A stretch of DNA of 64,000 nt from the NCBI RefSeq assembly GCF_946479885.1, contig NZ_CAMLHM010000016.1:1-64000 (forward strand), in the 5' to 3' direction. The notes below the pieces were generated by a model. That model saw only the letters and a list, made by a program, of their open reading frames with translations. It searched no databases and was not told where the DNA came from. Position numbers and translations under genes: made by a program. Positions 53,021 to 61,991 of this stretch are shown here, piece after piece; position 1 is the first letter of the stretch, and each line of letters opens with the position of its first letter. Source of the stretch: an uncultured Devosia sp. Its GTDB lineage: Bacteria > Pseudomonadota > Alphaproteobacteria > Rhizobiales > Devosiaceae.

Positions 53021-53434
53021 ATGGTGGCGCTCGCGTCAGTGCTGGGACCTGCCATGCTTACCTCCGTCGTCGATCCAGTCTATTCGCATTCCTTCGCCGC
53101 ACTGATCGCGCCGCTGCCGGCGCCTGTCGCGGAGTTGACGGCGCGGCTGGTGGCCCTGGTGGCGGCCCATCCGGGGCTGTCGGGCAAGGTGATGAGCGGC
53201 TGGAGGTCGGTCAATTTCCGCCATGCCGGCGCCGGCCATGTCTGCTCGGTGTTTCCGCAGATGGACCGGGTGTCGCTCTATTTCGAGCATGGGCGCCTGC
53301 TGGAGCATGGCGAGGGCCTGCTGGCGGGCGATGGGCTCAAGAAGGGGCGCTATCTGCGCCTCGTGCCCGGTGACGATATTCCGGTCGATCGCATCGGTAT
53401 CCTGATCAGCGAGGCCATTGCCCTGTTTGCCTGA
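53021..53434 (+). CDS. DUF1801 (YdhG-like) domain protein
   Basis: About 137 residues. The YdhG/DUF1801 pattern is seen in VMSGWRSVNFRHAGAGHVCS, VSLYFEHGRLL and KKGRYLRLVPGDDIPVDRIG. This small fold was named for possible iron-chaperone roles, not well supported. The ATG at 53021 is chosen for AGGTGG upstream; a second ATG at 53054 is also possible. 35 bases before mgsA on the same strand. Confidence 0.7.
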   Translation: MVALASVLGPAMLTSVVDPVYSHSFAALIAPLPAPVAELTARLVALVAAHPGLSGKVMSGWRSVNFRHAGAGHVCSVFPQMDRVSLYFEHGRLLEHGEGLLAGDGLKKGRYLRLVPGDDIPVDRIGILISEAIALFA

Positions 53435-53469
53435 GCGTGCTTGTAAGTTGCCGGCATCTGGAGGGCAGC

Positions 53470-53832
53470 ATGGCGCGTATTGGCCTGGTGGCACATGACG
53501 ACAAGAAGGACGACCTCTGCGTCTGGGCCGAGCATCACAAGCACAAGCTCGGCCAGCATGAGCTATGGGGCACCGGCACGACGGGAAGCCGCGTCATGGC
53601 GGCGACGGGCCTGACCGTATCGCTGCTCAAGAGCGGTCCGTTGGGCGGCGACCAGCAGCTGGGAGCGATGATCGCCGAGGGCCGGCTGGACGTGCTGATC
53701 TTCTTCATCGACCCGCTGTCAGCGCAGCCGCATGATGTCGATGTCAAGGCGCTGACGCGGCTGGCGACGCTCTATGATGTGCCCTGCGCCAACAACAAAT
53801 CCACAGCTGACGCGGTGCTCGCCTACCTTTGA
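53470..53832 (+). CDS. mgsA: Methylglyoxal synthase
   Basis: Converts dihydroxyacetone phosphate to methylglyoxal and phosphate, a bypass that frees phosphate when sugar phosphates build up. 120 residues, smaller than the 152 of E. coli but with all key motifs: VAHDDKK (His9), GTGTTGSRV, SGPLGGDQQLGAMIAEG (catalytic Asp61) and IDPLSAQPHDVDVKAL (His88, Asp91). GGAGGG lies just before the ATG. It sits alone ahead of the liv operon, without a neighbour that explains its control. Confidence 0.95.
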   Translation: MARIGLVAHDDKKDDLCVWAEHHKHKLGQHELWGTGTTGSRVMAATGLTVSLLKSGPLGGDQQLGAMIAEGRLDVLIFFIDPLSAQPHDVDVKALTRLATLYDVPCANNKSTADAVLAYL

Positions 53833-53931
53833 CCGGCTGGTCAAGGTTGACCCCTCGCCCGCCTTATGAGCAGATGCCCCAAAACCCGGATTAACCGGGT
53901 GCTTTCGGCTTCAGGAAATCGGACGGTCTGG

Positions 53932-54714
53932 GTGTCCACTGACTTGGTTATTGACGTTCGCAACGTCAGCAAACGCTTTGGCGGCCTGCTTGCCGTCAAC
54001 AACTGCTCGCTATCGGTACGACGCGGCTCGGTGACGGGGCTCATCGGACCGAACGGCGCGGGCAAGTCCACGCTGTTCAACATCGTGGCCGGCAATATCG
54101 TGCCCGATAGCGGCTCGGTGATCTTTGACGGCGCTGATGTCACCGGCTTCAAGCCGCATCAGCTGTTCCGTACCGGCATGCTGCGCACATTTCAGATCGC
54201 GCATGAATTCTCCAACATGACGGCGCTGGAAAACCTGATGATGGTGCCGGGCGACCAGCCGGGCGAGTATCTGGGCAATGCCTGGTTCCGCCCCGGGCTT
54301 TCCAAGTCGCGCGAAACCGAGGTTCGCAAGAAGGCGCTCGACGTCATCGACTTTCTCAAGCTCGGCCATGTGCGCAACGAGCTGGCCGGCAATCTGTCGG
54401 GCGGGCAGAAGAAGCTGCTCGAGCTGGGCCGCACCATGATGGTCGACGCCAAGGTGGTGCTGCTCGACGAGGTGGCGGCCGGCGTCAACAAGACGCTGCT
54501 CAACGACCTTGCCAGCAATATCGAGCGCATGAACAAGGAACTGGGCTACACCTTCTTCGTCATCGAGCACGACATGGACCTGATCGGGCGGCTCTGCGAC
54601 CCGGTCATCGTCATGGCGCAGGGCGAAAAGATCGCCGAGGGCCCGATGGCCGAAATCCGCGCCAATCCCCAGATCGTCGAAGCCTATTTCGGCACGCCCG
54701 TGGAGGCTGTGTGA
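53932..54714 (+). CDS. livG: Branched-chain amino acid ABC transporter ATP-binding protein LivG
   Basis: 260 residues from a GTG at 53932, the usual LivG length. Walker A IGPNGAGKST, LSGGQKKLLELGRTMM signature, Walker B VVLLDEVAAGVN, and IEHDMDLIGRLCDPVIVMAQG. Note Val-Ala-Ala in place of Pro-Met-Ala after Asp-Glu. An ATG at 53866 would add 22 atypical residues and has no ribosome site. First of livG-livF-livH-livM, all overlapping or nearly so. Confidence 0.9.
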   Translation: MSTDLVIDVRNVSKRFGGLLAVNNCSLSVRRGSVTGLIGPNGAGKSTLFNIVAGNIVPDSGSVIFDGADVTGFKPHQLFRTGMLRTFQIAHEFSNMTALENLMMVPGDQPGEYLGNAWFRPGLSKSRETEVRKKALDVIDFLKLGHVRNELAGNLSGGQKKLLELGRTMMVDAKVVLLDEVAAGVNKTLLNDLASNIERMNKELGYTFFVIEHDMDLIGRLCDPVIVMAQGEKIAEGPMAEIRANPQIVEAYFGTPVEAV

Positions 54715-54715
54715 C

Positions 54716-55420
54716 ATGGCTCTGATCGAACTCAGGAACGTCGTCGGCGGCTATGGCGGCGCGCCCATCCTCAATGGCGTCAACATGGCCATTGAGCAAT
54801 CCGATATCGGCGTCATCGTCGGCCCCAATGGCGCTGGCAAGTCGACGACGCTGAAGGCCATTTTCGGGCTGCTCAAGGTCACCGGCGGCACGATCGAATT
54901 CGGCGGCAAGAATGTCGCCAACTCGCTGCCCGACGCGCTGGTGCCAATGGGCCTCAGCTTTGTGCCGCAGGAAAAGAACGTCTTCACCTCGATGAGTGTC
55001 GAGGAAAACCTTGAAATGGGCGCCTTTACTCGGCGCGACGATTTCAAGGGCACCATGGACTGGGTCTACCAGATGTTCCCGGTGCTGGCCGAAAAGCGCC
55101 GCCAGCCAGCCGGTGAGCTTTCGGGCGGTCAGCGCCAGATGGTGGCCATGGGCCGCGCGCTGATGAGCAAGCCGAAGCTGCTGATGCTGGACGAACCCTC
55201 GGCAGGCCTGTCGCCGCGCTATGTGATCGAGATTTTCGAGACCATCGTGCGCGTCAACAAGGAGGGCGTGGGCATTCTCATGGTCGAGCAGAATGCGCGC
55301 CAGGCGCTGGCCTTTGCCAGCCGGGGCTTCGTGCTTGCCGGCGGCCAGAACCGCTTCACCGGCACGGGCGCCGAGCTCATCGCCGATCCCGAAGTCGCCA
55401 AAAGTTTCCTCGGGGGCTGA
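54716..55420 (+). CDS. livF: Branched-chain amino acid ABC transporter ATP-binding protein LivF
   Basis: 234 residues. Walker A VGPNGAGKST, Q-loop VPQEKNVFTSMSV, signature LSGGQRQMVAMGRALM, Walker B LLMLDEPSAGLSP and the His of the switch replaced by Glu-Gln (LMVEQNARQAL), as usual in LivF. One base after livG. Confidence 0.93.
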   Translation: MALIELRNVVGGYGGAPILNGVNMAIEQSDIGVIVGPNGAGKSTTLKAIFGLLKVTGGTIEFGGKNVANSLPDALVPMGLSFVPQEKNVFTSMSVEENLEMGAFTRRDDFKGTMDWVYQMFPVLAEKRRQPAGELSGGQRQMVAMGRALMSKPKLLMLDEPSAGLSPRYVIEIFETIVRVNKEGVGILMVEQNARQALAFASRGFVLAGGQNRFTGTGAELIADPEVAKSFLGG

Positions 55421-55423
55421 GCC

Positions 55424-56428
55424 GTGACCGAACTGATTTTCTTCATCAACCAGGTGGTCATTGCTGGCGCCGTGCTGGGCTGCATCTATGCCCTTGGCGC
55501 GGTCGGCATCACGCTGGTCTTCGGCATCCTGCGCTTCGCGCATTTCGCCCATTCCGAGCTGATGACGTCGGGCGCGTTCTTTGCCTTCCTCCTGGCCATG
55601 CTGTTTGCCAGCTGGGGCATCACCACCCCGATTCCGACCGGCTTTGTCGTCCTGCCCATCGCCATGGTGCTGTCGGCCATCTTCGCGCTGGGCATCGACA
55701 AGGGCTTTTATGCACCCTTGCGCAAGCGCGGCGCCAAGCCGGTGACGCTGCTGATCGCGTCGATCGGGGTGACGCTGATGGTGCAGGGGCTGATCCGCCT
55801 GTTCTTCGGTGCGGGCTCCTACTCGTTCTTCGAGACCGAGACCAAGGACGTGTTCCGCATCGATACCAGCTTCCTCGGTTCGACCCGGCCTCTCGTCATC
55901 ACCGAGCCGCAACTGCTGATGATCGTTGTGACGGTCATCTCCGTGCTGGCACTGCACTTCTTCCTCACCCGGTCGCGACTGGGCAAGGCGATGCGCGCCA
56001 TGGCCGACAATGCCGACCTGGCGCAGGTTTCGGGCATCAACACCGCGCTGGTGGTGCGGGTGACCTGGGTGGTGGCCGGGGCGCTGGCCTGCATGGCCGG
56101 CACCATGCTGGCGCTCGACGTGACGCTGAAGCCGGACCTGGCTTTCAACATCATCATCCCGATCTTTGCCGCCGCCATCGTGGGCGGCCTCGGCCAGGCC
56201 TATGGCGCCATTGCGGGGGGCCTGTTGATCGGCTTTGCCGAGTCGCTGGCCGTGTTCAACTGGACCATGGTGCTCAAGCCGCTCAACGCAGTGCTGCCGG
56301 AATGGGCGCAACTGCCCGCGACGCTGGCGCTGGTGCCCACCGAATACAAGCTCACGGTCGCCTTCGTCATCCTGGTCGTGGTGCTGCTGGTGCGACCCAC
56401 CGGTATCTTCAAGGGAGCTTCGTCATGA
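55424..56428 (+). CDS. livH: Branched-chain amino acid ABC transporter permease LivH
   Basis: 334 residues starting at GTG 55424, with eight or so hydrophobic segments. LivH traits: LGCIYALGAVGITLVFGILR near the start and the coupling region AMRAMADNADLAQVSGINT, then GGLGQAYGAIAGGLLIGFAE. Three bases after livF and overlapping livM by four bases. Confidence 0.93.
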   Translation: MTELIFFINQVVIAGAVLGCIYALGAVGITLVFGILRFAHFAHSELMTSGAFFAFLLAMLFASWGITTPIPTGFVVLPIAMVLSAIFALGIDKGFYAPLRKRGAKPVTLLIASIGVTLMVQGLIRLFFGAGSYSFFETETKDVFRIDTSFLGSTRPLVITEPQLLMIVVTVISVLALHFFLTRSRLGKAMRAMADNADLAQVSGINTALVVRVTWVVAGALACMAGTMLALDVTLKPDLAFNIIIPIFAAAIVGGLGQAYGAIAGGLLIGFAESLAVFNWTMVLKPLNAVLPEWAQLPATLALVPTEYKLTVAFVILVVVLLVRPTGIFKGASS

Positions 56429-57708
56429 TCCGGCGCTCGCTCACGCTGTTTGCCGGCCTTTTCGTGCTGATCCTGGTGATTGGCTGGTTGATGGGCCTGC
56501 CCTTTACCTCGTCGCGCCTCGTCGAGGCCGCCGCCTATTCGCTCATCGCGCTGGGCCTCAATATCCAGTGGGGCTATGGCGGGCTGTTCAACTTCGGCAT
56601 CATGGGATTCCTGATGCTGGGCGGCTTTGCCGTGACCTTCATTTCCTACCCGGTCAATCCGCAGTTCTGGGGGTCGGACGGCCCCATGATGCTCGGGCGG
56701 GCGCTGCTGGCTTTTGTTGCGGGCGCGCTGCTGGTCTATGGCGCGCGCAAAAGCGACCGGCTGGGGATCAAGGGCGCCTGGAAGGGCTTCGTCACCGTCG
56801 CCGCCTGGTTCGTCGCCTATTGCATCTATCGCAGCCAGATCGACCCGGCCGCTGCCTATATCGAGGCCAATGCCGGCTTCGTTGGCGGGCTGGGGGCGCA
56901 TCCGGTGCTGGGCTGGCTGTTCGGCGGCGTGCTGGCGGCGATCATCGCCTTCATCGTCGGCAAGATCGCGCTGGGCCTGCGCACGGACTATCTGGCCATT
57001 GCCACGATCGGCATTTCCGAGATCATCCGGGCGCTGATAAAGAACATGGATTGGCTGACGCGCGGCACACTGACCGTGTCGCCGATCCCGTGGCCGACAC
57101 CCCTGCCGCAGGAATACCAGGCCACTGGCTCGGACCAGTTCAGCTCGCTGCTCCTGGCGCGCGGCGGCTTCCTGGTGCTGGCGATTGTCGTTCTTTGCAT
57201 TTCCATCTGGCTGATTTCGCGCGCCTATTCCGGCCCCTGGGGCCGCATGATGCGCGCTATCCGCGACAATCACATCGCTTCGGCCTCGATGGGCAAGAAC
57301 GTCACGGCGCGGCAGCTTGAGATCTTCGTCTTCGGCTCGGTGCTGATGGGCATTGGCGGCGCGATGCTGGTCAGCTTCACGCAGATTTTCGATCCCTCGA
57401 GCTACCAGCCGATCAACCACACCTTCCTGATCTGGGTGATGATCATCGTGGGTGGCGCGGGCAACAATTGGGGCGCGGTGTTCGGCGCCGTGCTGATCTG
57501 GCTGGTCTGGGTCGTATCGGAGCCGCTGGCCAAGGTGATCTTCGAGAATGTCAGCTACTGGTCAACCAATTTCGGCTGGGGCGCCATTCCTGAAATCGAG
57601 TCCCGTTCGGCGCAGATGCGCGTCTTCGTGCTGGGGCTGGTGATCACCATAGCCCTGCGCTATGCGCCCAAGGGACTGATCCCCGAGGCGGTCCGCAGCG
57701 ACGCCTGA
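56425..57708 (+). CDS. livM: Branched-chain amino acid ABC transporter permease LivM
   Basis: 427 residues with about ten membrane segments. LivM traits: LIALGLNIQWGYGGLFNFGIMGF, GLRTDYLAIATIGISEIIRA and MMRAIRDNHIASASMGKNV (EAA-like loop), then GGAGNNWGAVFGAVLIW. Longer than classical LivM because of an insert at about 85-165. ATG overlaps the livH stop (ATGA). Ends the transporter operon; the likely binding protein is at 61992-63194 on the other strand. Confidence 0.93.
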   Translation: MIRRSLTLFAGLFVLILVIGWLMGLPFTSSRLVEAAAYSLIALGLNIQWGYGGLFNFGIMGFLMLGGFAVTFISYPVNPQFWGSDGPMMLGRALLAFVAGALLVYGARKSDRLGIKGAWKGFVTVAAWFVAYCIYRSQIDPAAAYIEANAGFVGGLGAHPVLGWLFGGVLAAIIAFIVGKIALGLRTDYLAIATIGISEIIRALIKNMDWLTRGTLTVSPIPWPTPLPQEYQATGSDQFSSLLLARGGFLVLAIVVLCISIWLISRAYSGPWGRMMRAIRDNHIASASMGKNVTARQLEIFVFGSVLMGIGGAMLVSFTQIFDPSSYQPINHTFLIWVMIIVGGAGNNWGAVFGAVLIWLVWVVSEPLAKVIFENVSYWSTNFGWGAIPEIESRSAQMRVFVLGLVITIALRYAPKGLIPEAVRSDA

Positions 57709-57709
57709 T

Positions 57710-57749
57710 TTTGTCCGGACTTGTATTTTGTCCAAATATGGACTAAATC
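57710..57749 (+). promoter_or_regulatory. Promoter/operator of the toxin-antitoxin operon
   Basis: Two GTCC...GGAC inverted repeats: GTCCGGAC (57713-57720) and GTCCAAATATGGAC (57730-57743). They overlap a candidate promoter, TTGTAT (57721) with TAAATC 17 bases later. Tandem operators over the promoter are typical of antitoxin self-repression. Confidence 0.55.
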
Positions 57750-57773
57750 TGTGTCTCCAAGCAGGAGATGCAG

Positions 57774-58307
57774 ATGGCACGGGCGGGCTTCGCGGAAATG
57801 CAGCAAGGGCACCTGGCGGCGCCCGGCCCATCGCAAGGCGCCGATCGCTTCGAGCCGGCTAACCGGCGCCGCCTGAGCGGTCCGGCTCTGCGCAGCTTCA
57901 CGGCCATCGCCGACCTCTGGGGGTTGCGCGAGGAACAGCGCCGGCTCGTTCTCGGCTACCCCTCTCGTTCGACCTATCACAACTGGATGCGCCTCGCCCG
58001 CGAGCAGGGTGATGTCACGCTTGATGTCGATAGCCTGACGCGCCTGTCGGCGGTGCTGGGTATTCACCAGGCGCTCGGTGTGCTGTTTGCGACGCAGGCC
58101 GAAGCCCTGGCCTGGCTCCACGGCCCGCATGACGCGCCGCTCTTCGGCGGGCAGCCGCCGCTGGCGCTGGTCACCTCGGGCACGCTGGACGGCTTGCTGC
58201 AGGTGCGGCGCTTCCTCGATGCGGCCAGGGGCGGTATCTACATGCCGCCCAACGGGCTCGACACCAGCTTCGCCGGCAGCACCGATGGGGATATCGTGTG
58301 GCGGTGA
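57774..58307 (+). CDS. Antitoxin of the Xre/MbcA/ParS family
   Basis: 177 residues. N-terminal Xre-like helical part (RLSGPALRSFTAIADLWGL, EEQRRLVLGYPSRSTYHNW) and a C-terminal MbcA/ParS toxin-binding region (ALGVLFATQAEALAWLHGPH, LDGLLQVRRFLDAARGGIY). It neutralises the RES toxin encoded next and likely represses the operon. GGAG six bases before the ATG at 57774 favours it over an ATG six bases earlier. Confidence 0.9.
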   Translation: MARAGFAEMQQGHLAAPGPSQGADRFEPANRRRLSGPALRSFTAIADLWGLREEQRRLVLGYPSRSTYHNWMRLAREQGDVTLDVDSLTRLSAVLGIHQALGVLFATQAEALAWLHGPHDAPLFGGQPPLALVTSGTLDGLLQVRRFLDAARGGIYMPPNGLDTSFAGSTDGDIVWR

Positions 58308-58975
58308 GCGTCCGCCATGCTGCGGCGCCATTCCCGGCGCACCGCCTGATTCCGTCGCAGTTCCCGCCTGTCGGGCTGTTCGACACGGTGGCGCGTGCGG
58401 CCGATCTTGAGGCCGTCATGGAACTGGTGGGCTGGACCAATGACCGGCTGGTGACCGAGCGCCTGGCGCGGCTGCCACCTGCCGAATGGGTGTTCGGGCG
58501 CCCCAATGCCTCCGTTGTCATGGCTGCCTTCCTTCACGCACCGGTCGCCGGCGCGCGGTTTTCCGGGCCAGACCTGGGCGCCTGGTATGCAGCGGCACGC
58601 GTCGAGACCACCATTGCCGAGGTGGGGCATCACCTGCGCCGCGAGGCTTTTGCCCGTCGCCAATCAGGGGCGACCCGTCGCTACCGGGCCTATAGGTGCC
58701 GGCTCGAGGGCAGCTATCGCGATATCAGTGGCACCGACGATCCTGCGCTCTATGACCGCAGCGACTATGGCGCGAGCCAGATCTTCGGCGAAAACCTGCG
58801 GGCGGCCGGAGAGGACGGCATCCTCTATGACAGTCTGCGCCATGCAGGTGGCATTTCGCTCTGCGCTTACCGCCCGAGCAAGATTCTGGATGTGGTCCAG
58901 GCCGAACATTTCGACATTGCCGTCAGCACGGACGATCCAGCCATCACAGTCACGTGCTTACCGGAGGCCGGCTGA
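58304..58975 (+). CDS. RES domain toxin (NAD+-degrading)
   Basis: 223 residues. RES-family toxins deplete NAD+ (MbcT and Res are characterised examples). Visible: AHRLIPSQFPP near the N-terminus with the conserved Arg, GARFSGPDLGAWYAAARVETTIAEVGHH, and YDRSDYGASQIFGENLRAAG, DGILYDSLRH with the Ser. Longer N-terminus than minimal RES proteins. Starts at a GTG that overlaps the antitoxin stop (GTGA); another GTG is six bases earlier. Confidence 0.9.
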   Translation: MSVRHAAAPFPAHRLIPSQFPPVGLFDTVARAADLEAVMELVGWTNDRLVTERLARLPPAEWVFGRPNASVVMAAFLHAPVAGARFSGPDLGAWYAAARVETTIAEVGHHLRREAFARRQSGATRRYRAYRCRLEGSYRDISGTDDPALYDRSDYGASQIFGENLRAAGEDGILYDSLRHAGGISLCAYRPSKILDVVQAEHFDIAVSTDDPAITVTCLPEAG

Positions 58976-59019
58976 CGCTAGGTGTACAGCAGGCCGGTGA
59001 TTTGGGCTTGGTCAAGCCG

Positions 59020-59580
59020 TCAGCGCTGTGCGGCGTAGGTCAGGGCGATGGCGCCCGAAGCAAAGGTCTGCTGGTTGGTGAGTGTCAGGTCAAGCGGGGA
59101 CGGAATGCCCGCGAACAGCGTCGGACCATGCCCGACAATGCGCGGGTGGACGAGAAAGACGAACTCGTCGATCAGCCCCAGGGCGGCGACCGAGCGGGCC
59201 AGGTTCAACCCGCCCATGGAGATCACCCCATCCTCGTCGCGCTTGAGGCGTTGGATGGTCGCAGCCAGGTCGCCCTGCAACAGCTGGGCGTTCCAATCCA
59301 CGTCCGTCAGGGTGGTCGAGGCCACGACCTTGCGGGCCTGGTGGATGGAACGGGCAAAGGGCAGAACCCAGTCGGGTGTGCCCGGCGGCACCTGGCCGCT
59401 TTCCGCCTTTGGCCGCCAGGCGCCCTCCATCATCTGGTAGGTGACGCGGCCATAGAGCAGGAGGCTGGCATTGGCGACGATGTCGGCCCAGAACTGATGC
59501 ATTTCCGGATAGGGAACGATGGCTTGGTGGTCGCAGCAGCCATCGAGCGTCACGTTGATCGAATATTGCAGCCGCGCCAT
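59020..59580 (-). CDS. Dihydrofolate reductase family protein (RibD C-terminal domain-like)
   Basis: 186 residues of the DHFR/RibD_C fold. Typical start ARLQYSINVTLDGCCDH, then LLLYGRVTYQMMEGAW, KVVASTTLTDVDWN and GVISMGGLNLARSVAALGLIDEF. Such stand-alone proteins bind NADPH, but their substrates are mostly unknown. GGGAGGAAG lies just upstream of the ATG at 59580. Confidence 0.9.
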   Translation of the reverse strand: MARLQYSINVTLDGCCDHQAIVPYPEMHQFWADIVANASLLLYGRVTYQMMEGAWRPKAESGQVPPGTPDWVLPFARSIHQARKVVASTTLTDVDWNAQLLQGDLAATIQRLKRDEDGVISMGGLNLARSVAALGLIDEFVFLVHPRIVGHGPTLFAGIPSPLDLTLTNQQTFASGAIALTYAAQR

Positions 59581-59649
59581 TGTCTTCCTCCCGCCCTGAG
59601 TGACGGCGAGGCTACACGGTCGCCGGGCCATTGCAACGGGGGCGGGCGG

Positions 59650-60291
59650 TCAGGCGATGCTGGCGAGCAGTGCCGCCGCCGCCCGTCGCAGATCGCGGGC
59701 AAGGTCAATGCGCAGGTGCGCGAACTCCGGTCGCGCCAGCACCGCTGCCGCCACGGGCGAGGCGTTGGCGCTTGGCCAGATGCCCGCGATAAGCGAGCCG
59801 GTCATGGCGATGAACCAGCCGCAATCGCCGGGCGAGGCACCGGGCAGGCGTGATGCCAGTGCCGCAATGATGCGCTCGTTCTGCGCGCTCATCTGGGTCT
59901 TTACGGCCATTACGGTCGCTTCCGACACATTCTGCTCCAGCGTGCTGGCGAGAATTGCGATGAGCTGACAACAGCGCGGGCGGGAGAGGAAGGTGACGGT
60001 GATGGCTTCGGCCAGTGCCGGGACGTCGCCCGAGGGTTGGGCGCCGATGGCCCGTTCCAGCGCATCGACCAGCCCGACAAATTCGTCGCGGAAGAGCTCC
60101 AGAAGCACCTGCTCGCGGCTCTCGAAATAGCGATAAACATTGGACTTGGTGAAGCCGGCCTTGGCTGCGATAGCGTTGAGGCCGGCGCCCTGCGGTCCCT
60201 CGGCGTCGAACAGTTCCAACGCCGCCGCGAGCAGTTGTTCGCGGCGGAGATTGATCTGGTCGGGTTGGCGGGCACGCTGGAAGCCGGTCAT
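59650..60291 (-). CDS. TetR family transcriptional regulator
   Basis: 213 residues. HTH at about 20-60 (REQLLAAALELFDAEG, AIAAKAGFTKSNVYRYFESREQVLL), then a TetR_C domain of the YcdC/RutR-like group. Encoded 32 bases after the SDR gene on the same strand, so one transcript carries the reductase and its probable regulator. An imperfect palindrome over the operon promoter (61280-61294) is a possible binding site. Confidence 0.9.
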   Translation of the reverse strand: MTGFQRARQPDQINLRREQLLAAALELFDAEGPQGAGLNAIAAKAGFTKSNVYRYFESREQVLLELFRDEFVGLVDALERAIGAQPSGDVPALAEAITVTFLSRPRCCQLIAILASTLEQNVSEATVMAVKTQMSAQNERIIAALASRLPGASPGDCGWFIAMTGSLIAGIWPSANASPVAAAVLARPEFAHLRIDLARDLRRAAAALLASIA

Positions 60292-60323
60292 GTCGCAAGA
60301 CGTGTCCGAGCCACGGCTGGCTG

Positions 60324-61262
60324 TCAAGCCAGTGCCTTTTCGACGGCATATGTGACCTGGGTGAGGTCTTCGGAGACGGTCCAGAGGCGACGAGCGACAT
60401 CGCCGTCTCTGGCGCGACGCGGCAGGCGCGCGGGCTTGGGCGGGCCTTTCATTTCCATCATCTGGCTGGGGCCATAGTAATCGAGCTTCTGCACATTGGG
60501 CGACGTTGCCGCCAGCATGGTGGGAATGGCGCCGGCGGCGGCGTCATGGCTGGCGAAAGACTTCAGAATGGCGGTACCAATGGCGGCAAGGCCCGTCATT
60601 TCGCCCGGGCCATTGGCGATCAGATCGGTGCGGGCGAAGCCCGGATGGGCCGAGACCGACAGGATATTCCAGCCATTGGCGTCGCTGCGCCGCTGCAATT
60701 CGCGCGCGAACAGCAGATTGGCGAGCTTGGAGGTGCCATAGGAGCGCATGGGGCCATAAAAGCGTTCGGACTGAAGATTGCTGAAATCGGCAGTGCCGAT
60801 ATGCGCGGCGCCCGAGGACACGGTGACGACGCGCGGCGCCCTTGCGGCGGCGAGCAGCGGCAGCAAGACGCCGGTCAGGGCGAAGTGGCCGAGATGATTG
60901 GTGCCGAATTGCAGCTCGAAGCCGTCGCTGGTGGTCTTGCGGGTCGGCGGGGTCATGACGCCGGCATTGTTGACCAGGATGTCGATCGGCGTGCCGGCGG
61001 CGCGGAGCCTTGTGCCGAAGGCGGCGATGGAGGCAAGGCTGCCCAGATCGACCATTTCGAAAGCGATATCGGCATTCGGCGCGGTGTAGCGGATGTGCGC
61101 CAGGGCATCGGCGCCCTTATTGGCGTTGCGGCCGGCCAGGATCACCCGCGCACCATGCTCGGCCAGCATGCGGGCGGTCTCGAGGCCGAGGCCCCCGGTG
61201 GCGCCGGTGACGACGGCCGCCTTGCCCGACAGATCGGGAATGTTGCGTTCGGAAAAATTCAT
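60324..61262 (-). CDS. Short-chain dehydrogenase/reductase
   Basis: 312 residues. Classical SDR motifs: [15 protein letters not shown] (cofactor), [15 protein letters not shown] (catalytic Ser), [15 protein letters not shown] (Tyr and Lys). The length and [15 protein letters not shown] resemble retinol-dehydrogenase-like SDRs. First gene of an operon with the TetR gene. A strong sigma-70 promoter lies 33-61 bases upstream. Confidence 0.92.
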   Translation of the reverse strand: MNFSERNIPDLSGKAAVVTGATGGLGLETARMLAEHGARVILAGRNANKGADALAHIRYTAPNADIAFEMVDLGSLASIAAFGTRLRAAGTPIDILVNNAGVMTPPTRKTTSDGFELQFGTNHLGHFALTGVLLPLLAAARAPRVVTVSSGAAHIGTADFSNLQSERFYGPMRSYGTSKLANLLFARELQRRSDANGWNILSVSAHPGFARTDLIANGPGEMTGLAAIGTAILKSFASHDAAAGAIPTMLAATSPNVQKLDYYGPSQMMEMKGPPKPARLPRRARDGDVARRLWTVSEDLTQVTYAVEKALA

Positions 61263-61279
61263 GACGCCGCTCTCTATAA

Positions 61280-61294
61280 GAAACTGACGGTCTC
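61280..61294. promoter_or_regulatory. Imperfect palindrome downstream of the SDR promoter
   Basis: GAAACTGACGGTCTC matches its own reverse complement at 10 of 15 positions and overlaps the expected transcription start of the SDR-TetR operon. Candidate TetR site. Confidence 0.3.
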
Positions 61295-61323
61295 TAATTA
61301 GGAGAACGAAGGTCTTTTGTCAA
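61295..61323 (-). promoter_or_regulatory. Sigma-70 promoter of the SDR-TetR operon
   Basis: Minus strand TTGACA (61323-61318), 17-base spacer, TAATTA (61300-61295). Near consensus. Confidence 0.8.
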
Positions 61324-61329
61324 ATCGGG

Positions 61330-61926
61330 TCAGCTACTGCCCTTGACGGCGTCGACCCATAGCCAGCGGGTTGGCAGGCCGTCATAGCCCGAGCCGTCAT
61401 TCTCGGTGATCGCGATGGCGGCCCAGTCGCCCGCCGCCTGCAGATGTTCGCGCAACTGAGCGGCGTCGGGATAATTGTAGTATCGCCCCAAGGCGTCGCG
61501 GCCTTCGCCTCCGCCGGCCTTGAAGCTGGCGGTCAGCTGGCCGTCGGGCCGCAGGGCTCGGAAGATGCGGGCCAGGTCGTCGGTCAGTTCTTCGCGCGGG
61601 GCGTGCAGCAGGCAGGCGCAGGCCCAGACACCGTCATAGGCGGCGACATCATCGAGTTCGTGGAAGACCATGATGCGCACCGGGATGCCGAGCCGTGCCT
61701 GGGCTTCGGCCGCCAGTTCGGGCGAGGCATCCGAGGGGGTAACGGCCAGTCCCGCCGCCAGCATGGCTGCCGCGTCGCGCCCATTGCCGGTGCCCAGTTC
61801 AAGCACGGCGCCGCCGACAGGCAGCCGGGCCATGAAGGCTGCAAGCTGCGGCGTCGGCGCGGTAGCGTGCTCGACATAGGCGGCGGCATTGTCGGCGTAG
61901 AATTTGAGGGTCTTGGCATCGGGCAT
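61330..61926 (-). CDS. Class I SAM-dependent methyltransferase
   Basis: 198 residues. SAM motif I VLELGTGNGRDAAAMLAAG (about 44-62), then VTPSDASPELAAEA and a Rossmann-like core; YDGVWACACLLHAPREEL is the post-I region typical of type 11/25 methyltransferases. GGAG is seven bases before the ATG at 61926. Substrate unknown; no link to neighbours evident. Confidence 0.87.
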   Translation of the reverse strand: MPDAKTLKFYADNAAAYVEHATAPTPQLAAFMARLPVGGAVLELGTGNGRDAAAMLAAGLAVTPSDASPELAAEAQARLGIPVRIMVFHELDDVAAYDGVWACACLLHAPREELTDDLARIFRALRPDGQLTASFKAGGGEGRDALGRYYNYPDAAQLREHLQAAGDWAAIAITENDGSGYDGLPTRWLWVDAVKGSS

Positions 61927-61940
61927 CAACTGCTCCAATG

Positions 61941-61965
61941 AAAAGACCCGGGATCGCTCCCGGGC
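61941..61965 (-). terminator. Rho-independent terminator after the binding-protein gene
   Basis: Minus strand GGCCCGGGA-GCGA-TCCCGGGTC followed by TTTT, 27 bases after the stop at 61992. Confidence 0.85.
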
Positions 61966-61991
61966 CTCTGCTCATTCAGACAGACCAGAGA

